Source: Brachybacterium muris (GTDB taxonomy: Bacteria > Actinomycetota > Actinomycetes > Actinomycetales > Dermabacteraceae). Taken from it: 64,000 nt of DNA. The DNA is taken from positions 2,232,001-2,296,000 of the forward strand of contig NZ_JAFBCB010000001.1 in the NCBI RefSeq assembly GCF_016907455.1. Reading direction: 5' to 3'. Shown here piece after piece: positions 18,735 to 26,698 of the stretch. Numbering within the stretch: position 1 is the stretch's first letter; the number at the start of each line of letters is the position of its first letter. A program made the translations under genes and the position numbers. The notes under the pieces are model-generated. The model was not told where the DNA came from and made no database searches. It was given only the letters and a program-made list of their open reading frames with translations.

Positions 18735-18744
18735 GGGACGTCCC
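18735..18744. promoter_or_regulatory. Perfect 10-bp palindrome before a two-component operon
   Basis: GGGACGTCCC lies 30 bp ahead of the kinase ATG. It could be an operator, for example for the cognate response regulator. No experiment-level support is visible, and short GC palindromes arise easily in this genome. The rest of 18636-18774 shows nothing definite. Confidence 0.25.
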
Positions 18745-18774
18745 TGCGAGCCGGCACCCGTAGGCTCGTTCCCA

Positions 18775-20101
18775 TGACCACGACAGGCGACGGGCAGGAG
18801 AAACGAGGCACCCGGCCTGACCCGTTCCGCTGGGTGATCGAGCACCCCGCCGTCGTGGATGCCGTGGTGTGGGGGGGGCCGTCCCCCTCCTGCTGATCCT
18901 GTTCACCCTGTTCATCGGTGCGGTCGGCTGGTGGCTGCCCTTCACCCTCCCGATGGTCGCCGCCGGCGCGATATGTCGCACCCGGCCGGGCTGGGGTGTG
19001 GCCGTCATCGGCACCCTCGCGGTAATCCACGTGGCCGCGGGCCTGATGGTGGTCCTGGGCGACGTCATGACCTTCTACGCCATGTTCTGCGCGGTGGCGT
19101 ACGGTTCCACCCGCATCCATGTGGCCGGGATCATCGCCGGCATCGCCGGGGTGATCACCCAGACCCTGAGCTGGACCGCCACCACGATCGCCAGCCCCTA
19201 CGCCTCGGCGATCGAGGCCTTCGGCGTCTTCGTCACCCTGCTGGTGACCGGCACCATCTCCATCGTGGCGGTGTGGGCACTGGCGAACCTGCAGCGCGCC
19301 CGGGTGCGGCAGCTCGCCCTGCAGCGGGAGCGGGCCGAGCAGGCCGTCCGCGAGCGCGAGCAGCGCACCGCCCTGGCCGTCGCCGAGGAGCGGGCACGCA
19401 TCGCCCGGGAGATGCACGACGTGGTGGCCCACTCGCTGTCGGTGATCATCGCGCAGGCCGACGGTGGTCGCTTCATCGCCTCCCAGCATCCGGAGAAGGC
19501 GGCCGACGTGCTGAGCACCATCGGAGACACGGGCCGGGCAGCCCTGGCGGACATGCGTTCACTGCTGGGGGTGCTGCGGCAGGACGAGCACACCACCTTC
19601 GGTCCCCAGGCCGGCCCCTCCGCTCTGCCCGAACTGATCGAGCGGGTGCGTGCCGCGGGCCTGCCGGTTCAGCTCGAGCTGTCCGAGGACCTCGACGACA
19701 TCCCTCAGGCCCTGGGCATGTCCCTGTTCCGCCTGGTGCAGGAGGCCCTCACCAACGTGATGAAGCACGCCGGCGAGGGGGCCCGCGCCTCCGTGACGAT
19801 CCGTCGCACCGCACAGACGGTCGAGGCGGAGATCATCGACGACGGTCGCGGCTCCGACCCCGACTCCGACGGCATGGGCCACGGCATCACCGGCATGCGT
19901 GAGCGGGTGTCGGTGTACGGCGGTGAACTCACCGCGGGGCCCCTGCCCGGTCGCGGCTTCCGGGTGATGGCCACCCTGCCCCTGCAGCGGACCGCCCCGC
20001 GCGAGCACGACCGCACCGATCCGCACTCGCCCTCCCGACAGTTCGATCCTGCCTCCCCCTCTGCCGATACCACGCACCTGAAGGAAGGAGCCCTCTCGTG
20101 A
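18775..20101 (+). CDS. DesK/LiaS-like sensor histidine kinase with a frame break in a G8 tract
   Basis: ATG 18775 encodes MTTTGDGQEKRGTRPDPFRW followed by a HPAVVDAVVW segment typical of this kinase family. At a run of eight G (18871-18878) the frame is lost and stops after PSPSC. One added G would join it exactly to the remaining frame. That frame has four or five transmembrane helices (to about residue 165), a coiled region, the dimerisation/phosphorylation motif EERARIAREMHDVVAHSLS with His in the H-box, and an ATP-binding domain (DDGRGSDPDSDGMGHGITGMRERV). The alternative start GTG 18869 lies in the tract and has no ribosome binding site. It is either an assembly indel or a slippable tract. 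It overlaps the response regulator gene by 4 bp. Confidence 0.82.
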
Positions 20102-20793
20102 GCGACACCCCGGCCACTGCCCCCCGACCTCTGCGGATCGCCCTGGTGGACGACCAGCCCTTGGTGCGTGCAGGGTTCTCCATGGTCATCGACTCCCAGG
20201 ACGACATGGAGGTGGTGGTCCAGGCCGCCGATGGCGTCGAGGCCGTTGACCAGTTGCGGGCACGCGACGTGGACGTGGTGCTGATGGACGTGCGGATGCC
20301 GCGCATGGACGGCATCGAGGCCACCTCCCGCATCCTCGAGCAAGTTCCCGTCGAACGCGCGCCGCGGATCATCGTGCTGACCACGTTCGACCTCGACGAG
20401 TACGTGGTGGCGGCCATCCGCGCGGGCGCCAGCGGATTCCTGCTCAAGGACGCCCAGCCCGAGGAGCTCTTGCACGCGATCCGCACCATCCACCGGGGGG
20501 ATGCGGTGATCGCACCGTCGGCCACCCGGCGACTGCTGGAGCGGGTGATCTCGACCCCGGAGCCGCCCGAGCGCAGCACCGCTGCACTGGAGACGCTCAC
20601 CGAGCGGGAGCGCGAGGTGCTGGTGCTGATGGGCCGGGGCCTCTCGAACCAGGAGATCGGCGCGGAGCTGTTCGTCGCGGGGGCCACGGTGAAGACCCAC
20701 GTGGGAAGAGTGCTCTCCAAGCTCGGCGCCCGCGACCGGGTCCAGGCGGTCATCATCGCCTTCGAGACCGGGCTGGTGAGCCCGGGGTCCTGA
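20098..20793 (+). CDS. NarL/LuxR-family response regulator
   Basis: A 231-residue DNA-binding regulator. The receiver domain (about residues 13-130) has the acidic pair in LVDDQP, the phospho-acceptor Asp in VVLMDVRMPRMDG, and the conserved Lys in FLLKDAQPEE. The LuxR-type HTH (about 165-225) reads LTEREREVLVLMGRGLSNQEIG and VKTHVGRVLSKLGARDRVQAV. GTG 20098 overlaps the kinase stop and is preceded by AAGGAAGGAG. It is the cognate partner of the kinase; the target genes are unknown. Confidence 0.93.
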   Translation: MSDTPATAPRPLRIALVDDQPLVRAGFSMVIDSQDDMEVVVQAADGVEAVDQLRARDVDVVLMDVRMPRMDGIEATSRILEQVPVERAPRIIVLTTFDLDEYVVAAIRAGASGFLLKDAQPEELLHAIRTIHRGDAVIAPSATRRLLERVISTPEPPERSTAALETLTEREREVLVLMGRGLSNQEIGAELFVAGATVKTHVGRVLSKLGARDRVQAVIIAFETGLVSPGS

Positions 20794-20805
20794 CCGGCGG
20801 GCGGC

Positions 20806-21384
20806 TCAGTCGTCGATCAGGGCGCTGTACCGCAGCCGCAGGGCCCGTTCGATGCCCGCGAGCACACCGCCGATGGTCAGGACCGCATTCACCCAGGCCG
20901 GTGCACTCACCGGTGAGGTGAAGGCGAACAGCTCCGTCCAGCCGGCGATCTGCTCCACCAGCTGCGGGAGCTCCACCAGGGCTGCGATCACCAGCACCGT
21001 CCATGACAGGAGAGCGATCAGGCGAGATACCCCGGGCCGGTCACGGTCCAGGTCCGCCCGCCATCTCTCCCCCGTACCGGGGGCCGGCTCGAGCATTCGC
21101 TGCTCATCTTCCGCGGTGACCAGGTGTGCCCGCTTGAGTCCGAGTGTGCTGTAGGCGACCTCGATCCTGGAGCCGTCCTCCAGCACGAAGCGGGCAGGCG
21201 AGGCCTGCACCCAGTGCTGGCGTCCGTCGCGGTACAGCCTGACGCGCTCGGCGGGGTCCCACAGGTCCACGTCGATGTCGTACCGGGTCCCGTGGTGCTC
21301 GGTCCCCATCACCACCCGCCACAGCGGCGCCCACGGCCCGATCTCGGGCAGTGCGCTGCCATCGCCCTGACGTGTCCGCATCAT
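20806..21384 (-). CDS. Uncharacterised protein with two C-terminal membrane helices
   Basis: I do not recognise this protein. About 192 residues: a soluble N-terminal half (about 1-115) with RYDIDVDLWDPAERVRLYRDGRQHW and LEDGSRIEVAYSTLG, then a helix VSRLIALLSWTVLVIAALVEL and a second hydrophobic segment (VNAVLTIGGVLAGI). ATG 21384 (or the adjacent ATG 21381) is chosen since AGGGGGAGCAGG lies just upstream; ATG 21399 would include this ribosome binding site. It is convergent with the response regulator gene, 12 bp apart. Confidence 0.65.
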   Translation of the reverse strand: MMRTRQGDGSALPEIGPWAPLWRVVMGTEHHGTRYDIDVDLWDPAERVRLYRDGRQHWVQASPARFVLEDGSRIEVAYSTLGLKRAHLVTAEDEQRMLEPAPGTGERWRADLDRDRPGVSRLIALLSWTVLVIAALVELPQLVEQIAGWTELFAFTSPVSAPAWVNAVLTIGGVLAGIERALRLRYSALIDD

Positions 21385-21512
21385 CCTGCTCCCCCTCATC
21401 GCCCGTGCGCTGGTCGGCTCGGCCCGATCTCAGTGTGGTGGACCGGCTGAGCCCTCCACCTCCTCCTTCGGTATGAGGAACTCACTCCACCCCGGGGCCG
21501 CGTCGCAGCTGA

Positions 21513-21935
21513 TCAATGCTGCTCGGGCAGCGGGGTGGAGCGCACCAGCTGCAGCAGCAGCACGAACGCCACCACCGCGAGCACCAGCGCGAGGGCTCCC
21601 TGCCAGTACAGCGCGCCGCGCAGCAGGCTCGCCCCCACCAAGGCCTGGAACAGCTGCCAGGTGATCCCGTAGCCCAGGCCGAACCGCCCACGCTGCAGGA
21701 GGGACCGGGCCGCCACGGCAGCCCCCAGGGCGAACACCAGCAGGAACACCCCGAGGGCCATCATCAGCCCAGCGCTCTCGCCTGCGGTGCGGGACAGCCA
21801 GAAGGAAGCGGTGGCCGCGGCGGCGATCATCAATGCCTCGAGCACCAACACGAGCGCGGCGGCGGGTCGCAGCTGCGGGCGGGGATCGTCCTCGGTCTCG
21901 GGACGCGAACTGCCGGGATGGGCTGTAGAGGGCAT
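21513..21935 (-). CDS. Uncharacterised small integral membrane protein
   Basis: A 140-residue protein with four hydrophobic helices, at about residues 25-45, 53-76, 88-106 and 110-130. The hydrophilic N-terminus is rich in Pro, Arg and Asp. I cannot assign a family with confidence; small four-helix proteins of this kind are common in actinobacteria and lack an assigned role. It is preceded and followed by about 100 bp or more without genes and appears monocistronic. Confidence 0.6.
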   Translation of the reverse strand: MPSTAHPGSSRPETEDDPRPQLRPAAALVLVLEALMIAAAATASFWLSRTAGESAGLMMALGVFLLVFALGAAVAARSLLQRGRFGLGYGITWQLFQALVGASLLRGALYWQGALALVLAVVAFVLLLQLVRSTPLPEQH

Positions 21936-22253
21936 GAGGGCACTGTAGCGGTCAGGGGCGGGCGGGCCCCTGCTCGGACACCCCGTCGGAAACCGGGCTC
22001 ACGATCAAGCCCCTACCGTGTGGGAAGTGCCACCCAGCTCGAGCACGAAGACCCTTGTGGCCAGGTCAGCCGCCCCGGAGAATGGAACAAGGCCCGCTTC
22101 CGCGCGGAGTCGCGGAGTTCGCTCCGCAACCCGATAGTGCATCGGCCATGCGGAGACAACGGCCCCGAGACAGAGACCGTCCCACCCGGGACCACCCCCG
22201 TCGCGCCACACCCTCCAGGGTGGGGCGGGGCGTTCTGGAAAGAGAGAGTGACG
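21936..22253. other. Leader and promoter region of whiB1
   Basis: No gene is supported in this 318-bp stretch. It holds a CRP-like half-perfect site, TGTG-N8-CACC (22019-22034), and a hairpin GCGGAG-TTCG-CTCCGC (22112-22127) with a stable UUCG loop. Both could influence whiB1. In M. tuberculosis whiB1 is controlled by a CRP-type protein, but the match here is weak. Confidence 0.35.
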
Positions 22254-22502
22254 ATGGACTGGCGCCACCGTGCCGAGTGCCTCAACCATGATCCCGAGCT
22301 GTTCTTCCCGATCGGGAACACCGGACCGGCGATCACGCAGATCCAGGAGGCCAAGGCGGTGTGTCAGAAATGCGACGTCATGACCGCGTGCCTGAAGTTC
22401 GCCCTGGAGACCGGCCAGGACTCGGGTGTCTGGGGCGGCCTGTCCGAGGATGAGCGCCGCTCGCTGAAGCGCCGCAACGCCCGCGCTCGCCGCGCAGGCT
22501 GA
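22254..22502 (+). CDS. whiB1: WhiB-family iron-sulfur regulator, WhiB1 type
   Basis: An 82-residue protein with four cysteines for a [4Fe-4S] cluster (AEC, VCQKC and AC), the GVWGG turn motif and a basic SLKRRNARARR tail for DNA contact. The start MDWRH, DPELFFPIGN and TGQDSGVWGGLSEDERR match WhiB1 closely. WhiB1 is an essential nitric-oxide-sensitive partner of sigma-A in mycobacteria. ATG 22254 lies after AGAGAGAG. It is convergent with pdtaS, the same neighbour pair as Rv3219/Rv3220c in M. tuberculosis. Confidence 0.95.
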   Translation: MDWRHRAECLNHDPELFFPIGNTGPAITQIQEAKAVCQKCDVMTACLKFALETGQDSGVWGGLSEDERRSLKRRNARARRAG

Positions 22503-22512
22503 TCCCCGTCGC

Positions 22513-22584
22513 CCGTCACCCCGCTGACGGCCACCCCACGGATCAGCACCGGAGCGTGACCTTCGCGCACCTCAGGTGCTGATC
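22513..22584. terminator. Inverted repeats between convergent whiB1 and pdtaS
   Basis: CCGTCA (22513-22518) pairs with TGACGG (22525-22530) around a 6-nt loop. GATCAGCACC (22541-22550) pairs perfectly with GGTGCTGATC (22575-22584), which overlaps the pdtaS stop codon. Placed between two gene ends, they probably act as a bidirectional terminator. There is no T-run. Confidence 0.45.
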
Positions 22585-24062
22585 GGGTCCAGGTACACCT
22601 CGATCGTGGCGCGGGTCCCGCCCTCGAGCCGGTTCTGCCAGGTGAGCGTCCCACCCAGCTGACCCTGCACCAGGGTCAGTGCGATGTTCGTGCCCAGGCC
22701 GCTCGGCGTGGCCGACTCCATCCCCACCCCGTCGTCCTCGATGTTGATCACGAGGTGCGAGCCGGTGCGGTCACTGCGAACGGTGAGGGTGCCCCCTGTC
22801 TCCGACAGCCCGTGCTCAACGGCGTTGGTCGCCAGCTCGGTGACCACCAGCGCCAGCGGGGTCGCCTCCTCTGCACGGATCGATCCTGCCCGCCCGATCC
22901 TCTCGGTGCGCACCTCGACCTGGGTGTCGGTGAGCCTGGGTGTGCCGGCGCGGTGCACGGAGGCGCTGGCGGCATCCACCGCGAGCCGCAGGCACCGATC
23001 GATCACCTCGTCGAAGTACACCGCCTCCTGCGACCCCTGCAGCAGTGCCTCGTGGACCAGGGCGATCGTGGAGACACGTCGCATGGCCTCGGTGAGGGCC
23101 TCACGTGCCTCGTCACTCTTCATCCGGCGTGACTGCAGTCGCAGCAGCGCGGCCACGGTCTGCAGGTTGTTCTTCACCCGGTGGTGGACCTCGCGGATGG
23201 TGGCGTCCTTGGTGATGAGCTCGCGCTCACGGCGCCGCAGCTCGGTGACGTCGCGCACCAGGATCACTGCACCGATCCGCTGACCGTTCTCCGTCAGGGG
23301 CACCGCCCGGAGGGACAGCGTGCCGCCACGGGCCTGCATGTCCGAGCGCCATGCGGCGCGCCCCATGAGCACCAGCGGCAACGACTCGTCCACCGGTACC
23401 CGGGTCTGCAGCACCTCGGTGGACAGCTCCGCCAGGGTGATGCCGGCCATGTCCCCGTCGATGCCGAAGCGGTGGAAGGCGGAGAGGGCGTTGGGTGAGG
23501 CCCACTGGACCACGCCCTGGTCATCGAGCTCCACCACACCGTCGCCCACGCGGGGTGCGCCGCGGCGCGGCGGGATCGGAGCTCCCTCGATGGGGAACGC
23601 GCCCTGCTCGAGCATGCGCAGCAGCCGGGTGCCGAGCTGCTCCTGCTTCACCGCGCTGTCCGAGAGAGTGCCTTCCTGCAGGGGCGACTCGACGGCGAGG
23701 GCCGCCAGGGTGACGCCGTTCTTCCGCACGGGGACCACCAGTCCTCGGGCCTCGCGGCCCTCGCGGCGGACGGTGCGGGCGGTGCGGGTGGCCGCTCCCC
23801 CGCCCAGCAGGTCCCAGATCTCCGGTGCCTCACCCTCATCGAGCACCAGACCGACCGGGTCCTCGTAGTAGACGGTGGAGCCGGTGGCGGGGCGGCAGTG
23901 GGCCACGGCCGTGGGCTTGCCCTCGCGCTGGATCCACAGCACCAGGTCTGCCCGCAGCAGGTCCGAGACCAGGTTCCAGTCACCCACGAGGTGCTGGAGC
24001 CACTCGGCTCCCTTCTCGGTGAAACCTGCGGAGTCGGCAACGTACTTGGAGAGGCTCGCCAT
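22572..24062 (-). CDS. pdtaS: Cytosolic sensor histidine kinase PdtaS
   Basis: A 496-residue soluble kinase: GAF-like N-terminal domain (about 1-150), PAS domain (about 165-275), HisKA_2 domain with VHHRVKNNLQTVAALLRLQSRR (His is the phosphorylation site) and an ATPase domain with ELATNAVEHG, DDGVGM and GLGTNIALTLVQ. There are no membrane helices. Its usual partner PdtaR is an ANTAR-domain regulator that controls transcription termination; PdtaR is not in the window. M. tuberculosis PdtaS (Rv3220c) also sits beside whiB1. Confidence 0.94.
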   Translation of the reverse strand: MASLSKYVADSAGFTEKGAEWLQHLVGDWNLVSDLLRADLVLWIQREGKPTAVAHCRPATGSTVYYEDPVGLVLDEGEAPEIWDLLGGGAATRTARTVRREGREARGLVVPVRKNGVTLAALAVESPLQEGTLSDSAVKQEQLGTRLLRMLEQGAFPIEGAPIPPRRGAPRVGDGVVELDDQGVVQWASPNALSAFHRFGIDGDMAGITLAELSTEVLQTRVPVDESLPLVLMGRAAWRSDMQARGGTLSLRAVPLTENGQRIGAVILVRDVTELRRRERELITKDATIREVHHRVKNNLQTVAALLRLQSRRMKSDEAREALTEAMRRVSTIALVHEALLQGSQEAVYFDEVIDRCLRLAVDAASASVHRAGTPRLTDTQVEVRTERIGRAGSIRAEEATPLALVVTELATNAVEHGLSETGGTLTVRSDRTGSHLVINIEDDGVGMESATPSGLGTNIALTLVQGQLGGTLTWQNRLEGGTRATIEVYLDPIST

Positions 24063-24178
24063 GGAGCAAGGATAGGTCTCCTCGCGCGGGCCCCGCCTCC
24101 CAGACTGCCGGTGCAGCTGCGGGCTTAGGCTGAGACAGCATCCTTCGAGATGAACCGTCGAGAGGAAGAACCTGCCCC

Positions 24179-24682
24179 ATGCGAGTCCACGAAACCCTTG
24201 ACCTGCCCCTGTCCGCTGCCGACGCAGCCGCGATGTATGCCGATCCGTCCTATGCGGAGATCCGCAAGAACGCCCTGGGTGCCAGCAGCGTGACCTCCAC
24301 GGTGGACGGAGACCCTTCAGGGGCGTTCACCGTGCGCACCGAGATGTCGCTTCCCACGGACCGGGTTCCGGAGGTGGCCAGGCGTTTCGTCGGCTCCAGC
24401 CTCACGGTCCGCGAGGAGCAGAGCTGGGACGCCCCCGCTGCCGATGGTGCACGCAGCGGCCGCAACCGTCTGGACGTGGTGGGCATGCCGGCCGGTATGG
24501 TGGCCTCGATCCGGCTCACCCCTGCCGGTGAAGCAGCCAGCACGCTCGAGATCGACGGGGATCTGACCGCCAAGGTGCCGCTGATCGGGGGCCGCCTGGA
24601 GAAGGCGGCGGCGCCGTACATCTCGCAGGTGCTGCGGGTGGAGCAGAAGGCCGTTGCCACGTACCGCGACCAGCAGGCGTGA
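24179..24682 (+). CDS. DUF2505 family protein
   Basis: A 167-residue cytoplasmic protein of the actinobacterial DUF2505 family, predicted to take the START/SRPBCC helix-grip fold with a central cavity. The N-terminal LDLPLSAADAAAMYADPSYAEIR and the late KVPLIGGRLEKAAAPYI are the recognisable ends of the fold. The ligand and role are unknown. It diverges from pdtaS across 116 bp and is followed by an imperfect 20-21-bp repeat. Confidence 0.82.
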   Translation: MRVHETLDLPLSAADAAAMYADPSYAEIRKNALGASSVTSTVDGDPSGAFTVRTEMSLPTDRVPEVARRFVGSSLTVREEQSWDAPAADGARSGRNRLDVVGMPAGMVASIRLTPAGEAASTLEIDGDLTAKVPLIGGRLEKAAAPYISQVLRVEQKAVATYRDQQA

Positions 24683-24697
24683 TCGAGAGCGCCTGAT

Positions 24698-24739
24698 CCC
24701 CGGAGGGGTCACACGCCACCCCGGAGGGAGTCACACGCC
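24698..24739. repeat. Two imperfect tandem repeats of 20-21 bp
   Basis: CCCCGGAGGGGTCACACGCC (24698-24717) is repeated at 24719-24739 with one substitution/insertion. The second copy contains the end of the minus-strand DUF6912-like gene, including its stop. The repeat lies between two convergent genes. Confidence 0.7.
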
Positions 24740-25174
24740 GGGGCGGTCCAGCTGCGCCAGTGCGCTGGGTCCCTCGGACGCGTCGAACCACAGCAGGGCC
24801 GGGTCGGTGTCGTCCTGTTCTGCTGTGCGGGCGTCCTGCTCGGTGACGTGGAAGCTGGCGATCACGGCCCGGGCACCGCTGACCAGCCGGACACCGTAGG
24901 CCCCGCCGGTACTGGTCGCGCCCTCGAGTGCCTTGTCGGCCACATCCGCGGCCATCACCAGCGCCCGGGCATCGGGCTCGACTGCCTGCAGCGCGACGTG
25001 CACGGCGTCCTGGACGGCGTCGTACTCGAGGTCCTCGATGTCCTCGCCGGGGCGGTCGGCCCTGGCTTCGGCGGTGACCGCCCATGCCTCGCGCCCCGCT
25101 GGGAGGTCGATCTCCCGACGGGCTGAGAGCAGGGCGGGTCGATCCTCATCGGCCAGGGGCAGATAGATGCGCAT
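24731..25174 (-). CDS. Uncharacterised actinobacterial protein (DUF6912-like)
   Basis: A 147-residue cytoplasmic protein beginning MRIYLPLADEDRPAL, a start pattern common to a short family found throughout actinobacteria (DUF6912 by memory). EDLEYDAVQDAVHVALQ and RALVMAADV are the best conserved-looking parts. There is no signal peptide, membrane helix or recognised catalytic motif. Its function is unknown. Confidence 0.7.
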   Translation of the reverse strand: MRIYLPLADEDRPALLSARREIDLPAGREAWAVTAEARADRPGEDIEDLEYDAVQDAVHVALQAVEPDARALVMAADVADKALEGATSTGGAYGVRLVSGARAVIASFHVTEQDARTAEQDDTDPALLWFDASEGPSALAQLDRPGV

Positions 25175-25269
25175 GCCTTGATTCTCGCACCACCCCGGTG
25201 TCCGGTGCCCCCGAGGGATTCGAAGGAATTCGATACGACCGTCGTGAGGCAGCCCTGGCCGTACGGCTG

Positions 25270-26484
25270 TCAGGTAGGTTCTCGAGCTTCCGCCCGTGCA
25301 TCGACCTGCAGGAGTGTCGAAGAAGCGGCGATGTCACGGATGCCCCGCCGCAGAGCGGAGCGTGGAGCGGTCTCGGCCAGCAGAGCCCCGTCCCAGGCCG
25401 CGGCCCTGCACGTGGCGGGTTCATCCGGGAGCAGGTGGAGAGCTGCTACGGGGACCCGGGAGGCGATCAGGTCACGCACCCGATCACCGGGAACGGGGGT
25501 TCCGATCCGGTTGACGATCACGTGGAGGTCCCCCACGCCGAGATCTGTCAGTCGCTCATGATCGCGCAGGAGGCGCGTGATGCTCACCGGGTCCGCCGTG
25601 GTCACTGCGACGACCGCATCGGCCCGTTGCACGGCGGAGACGGTGGCCGCGTTCCGCAATGGCGCGGCGGTGTCGTAGCTGAGGTCCTCGTCCTCCTCGA
25701 GCGGCGCAGCGACGTCCACCACCACGGTGCTGCCGCGCTCGGTGAGGACCTCCCACAGGCCGTCCAGTGCGGTGCGGCTCAGTTCTGGCCACCGAGCGGG
25801 GACCCCGACCCCGCTGAGGAAGCGCAATCGGGGCTGCACCAGAGGGAGGAGTGCCTCCAGGGTGCCCTCGTCCAGGGTGTCGCGGTCGTGAGCGCGGCAC
25901 GCTGCCACCAGCCCAGGCGTCTCGTCGATCACGCCGAGCATCTGGGCCAGGGCCGGACCGTAGGTGTCCGCGTCCACCAGGATCGTCTCTTCACCGGCGG
26001 CAGCGGCCTCCGCGGCGAGGTTGACCGCGATGGTGGAGCGCCCCGGTGCGCCGCCGGGCCCCCACACCACGATCATCCGTCCGGCGGGTCCGCGGCTCTC
26101 TGAGAGAGCCTCCTGCTCCCACGCGGCGCTACGGTCCCCACCTCCGTCGAGGGCCTCCTGGATCACGGTGAGGATCTGTTCGACGTCCGCGGAGGAGTCG
26201 ATGACCTGGCGTAGGCCCAGACCGGTTCGGTCGCCTGCATCGGGCCCGCGCAATCCCACGACGGCCGCTCCACGCAGCAGGTCGGCAAGGGGGTCGCGGC
26301 TGAGACCGCGCACGGACAGGTCGATCAGGACGACGTCTCCGATCCCCGCGGCGACCACCGCGAGGGTCTCGGCGAGGTCAGCACAGCGACGCACCACTCG
26401 GGCACGTCTCTGGGGGTCGTTGGCGAGGTCGTGGACGATTCGCACCTCATCGCTGCCGGAGGCGCACAGCACGATGTCGATCAT
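25270..26484 (-). CDS. CpaE/TadZ-like ATPase of the Flp pilus system, with an altered P-loop
   Basis: A 404-residue protein: an N-terminal receiver-like domain (about 1-120; VVLIDLSVRG), then a MinD/ParA-type ATPase domain. The deviant P-loop reads WGPGGAPGRSTIAVNLA (residues 141-157), with Arg where MinD-type proteins have Lys. ILVDADTYGPALAQMLG is the following switch. TadZ/CpaE places the pilus machine at a cell site. ATG 26484 overlaps the stop of the disrupted cpaB gene by 3 bp, which fixes this start. The rest of the tad operon lies at 11-16 kb. Loss of the upstream gene to an IS element may reduce its expression. Confidence 0.82.
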   Translation of the reverse strand: MIDIVLCASGSDEVRIVHDLANDPQRRARVVRRCADLAETLAVVAAGIGDVVLIDLSVRGLSRDPLADLLRGAAVVGLRGPDAGDRTGLGLRQVIDSSADVEQILTVIQEALDGGGDRSAAWEQEALSESRGPAGRMIVVWGPGGAPGRSTIAVNLAAEAAAAGEETILVDADTYGPALAQMLGVIDETPGLVAACRAHDRDTLDEGTLEALLPLVQPRLRFLSGVGVPARWPELSRTALDGLWEVLTERGSTVVVDVAAPLEEDEDLSYDTAAPLRNAATVSAVQRADAVVAVTTADPVSITRLLRDHERLTDLGVGDLHVIVNRIGTPVPGDRVRDLIASRVPVAALHLLPDEPATCRAAAWDGALLAETAPRSALRRGIRDIAASSTLLQVDARAEAREPT

Positions 26485-26585
26485 GGCGTGACACCGTGCG
26501 TGCCAGGAACCCCGATCACATCGAGCCGATCCCCGCGGCCGAGCACCTCCAGCAGGGGCCCCACGTCGTCTCTGCTGACCAGGAC
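26481..26585 (-). pseudogene. cpaB-like gene, 3' fragment beyond the IS insertion
   Basis: This fragment encodes the last 34 residues (VLVSRDDVGPLLEVLGRGD, ending GVTP) of the SAF-domain protein whose 5' part is at 29167-29710. Removing the IS and one 7-bp target copy restores a single frame of 642 nt, 213 residues. The stop overlaps the ATG of the cpaE-like gene, so the two were one operon. Confidence 0.88.
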
Positions 26586-26698
26586 TGAGTATTCGTAGTC
26601 GTGGGAGCCACCGAATCTTGCTCTTGGGGACCGCCGATCGTGCCGACGGGGGCCAGTAGCCGCCGCGGTGGGGACCACTGGCTCCCGCCGGCATCGGG

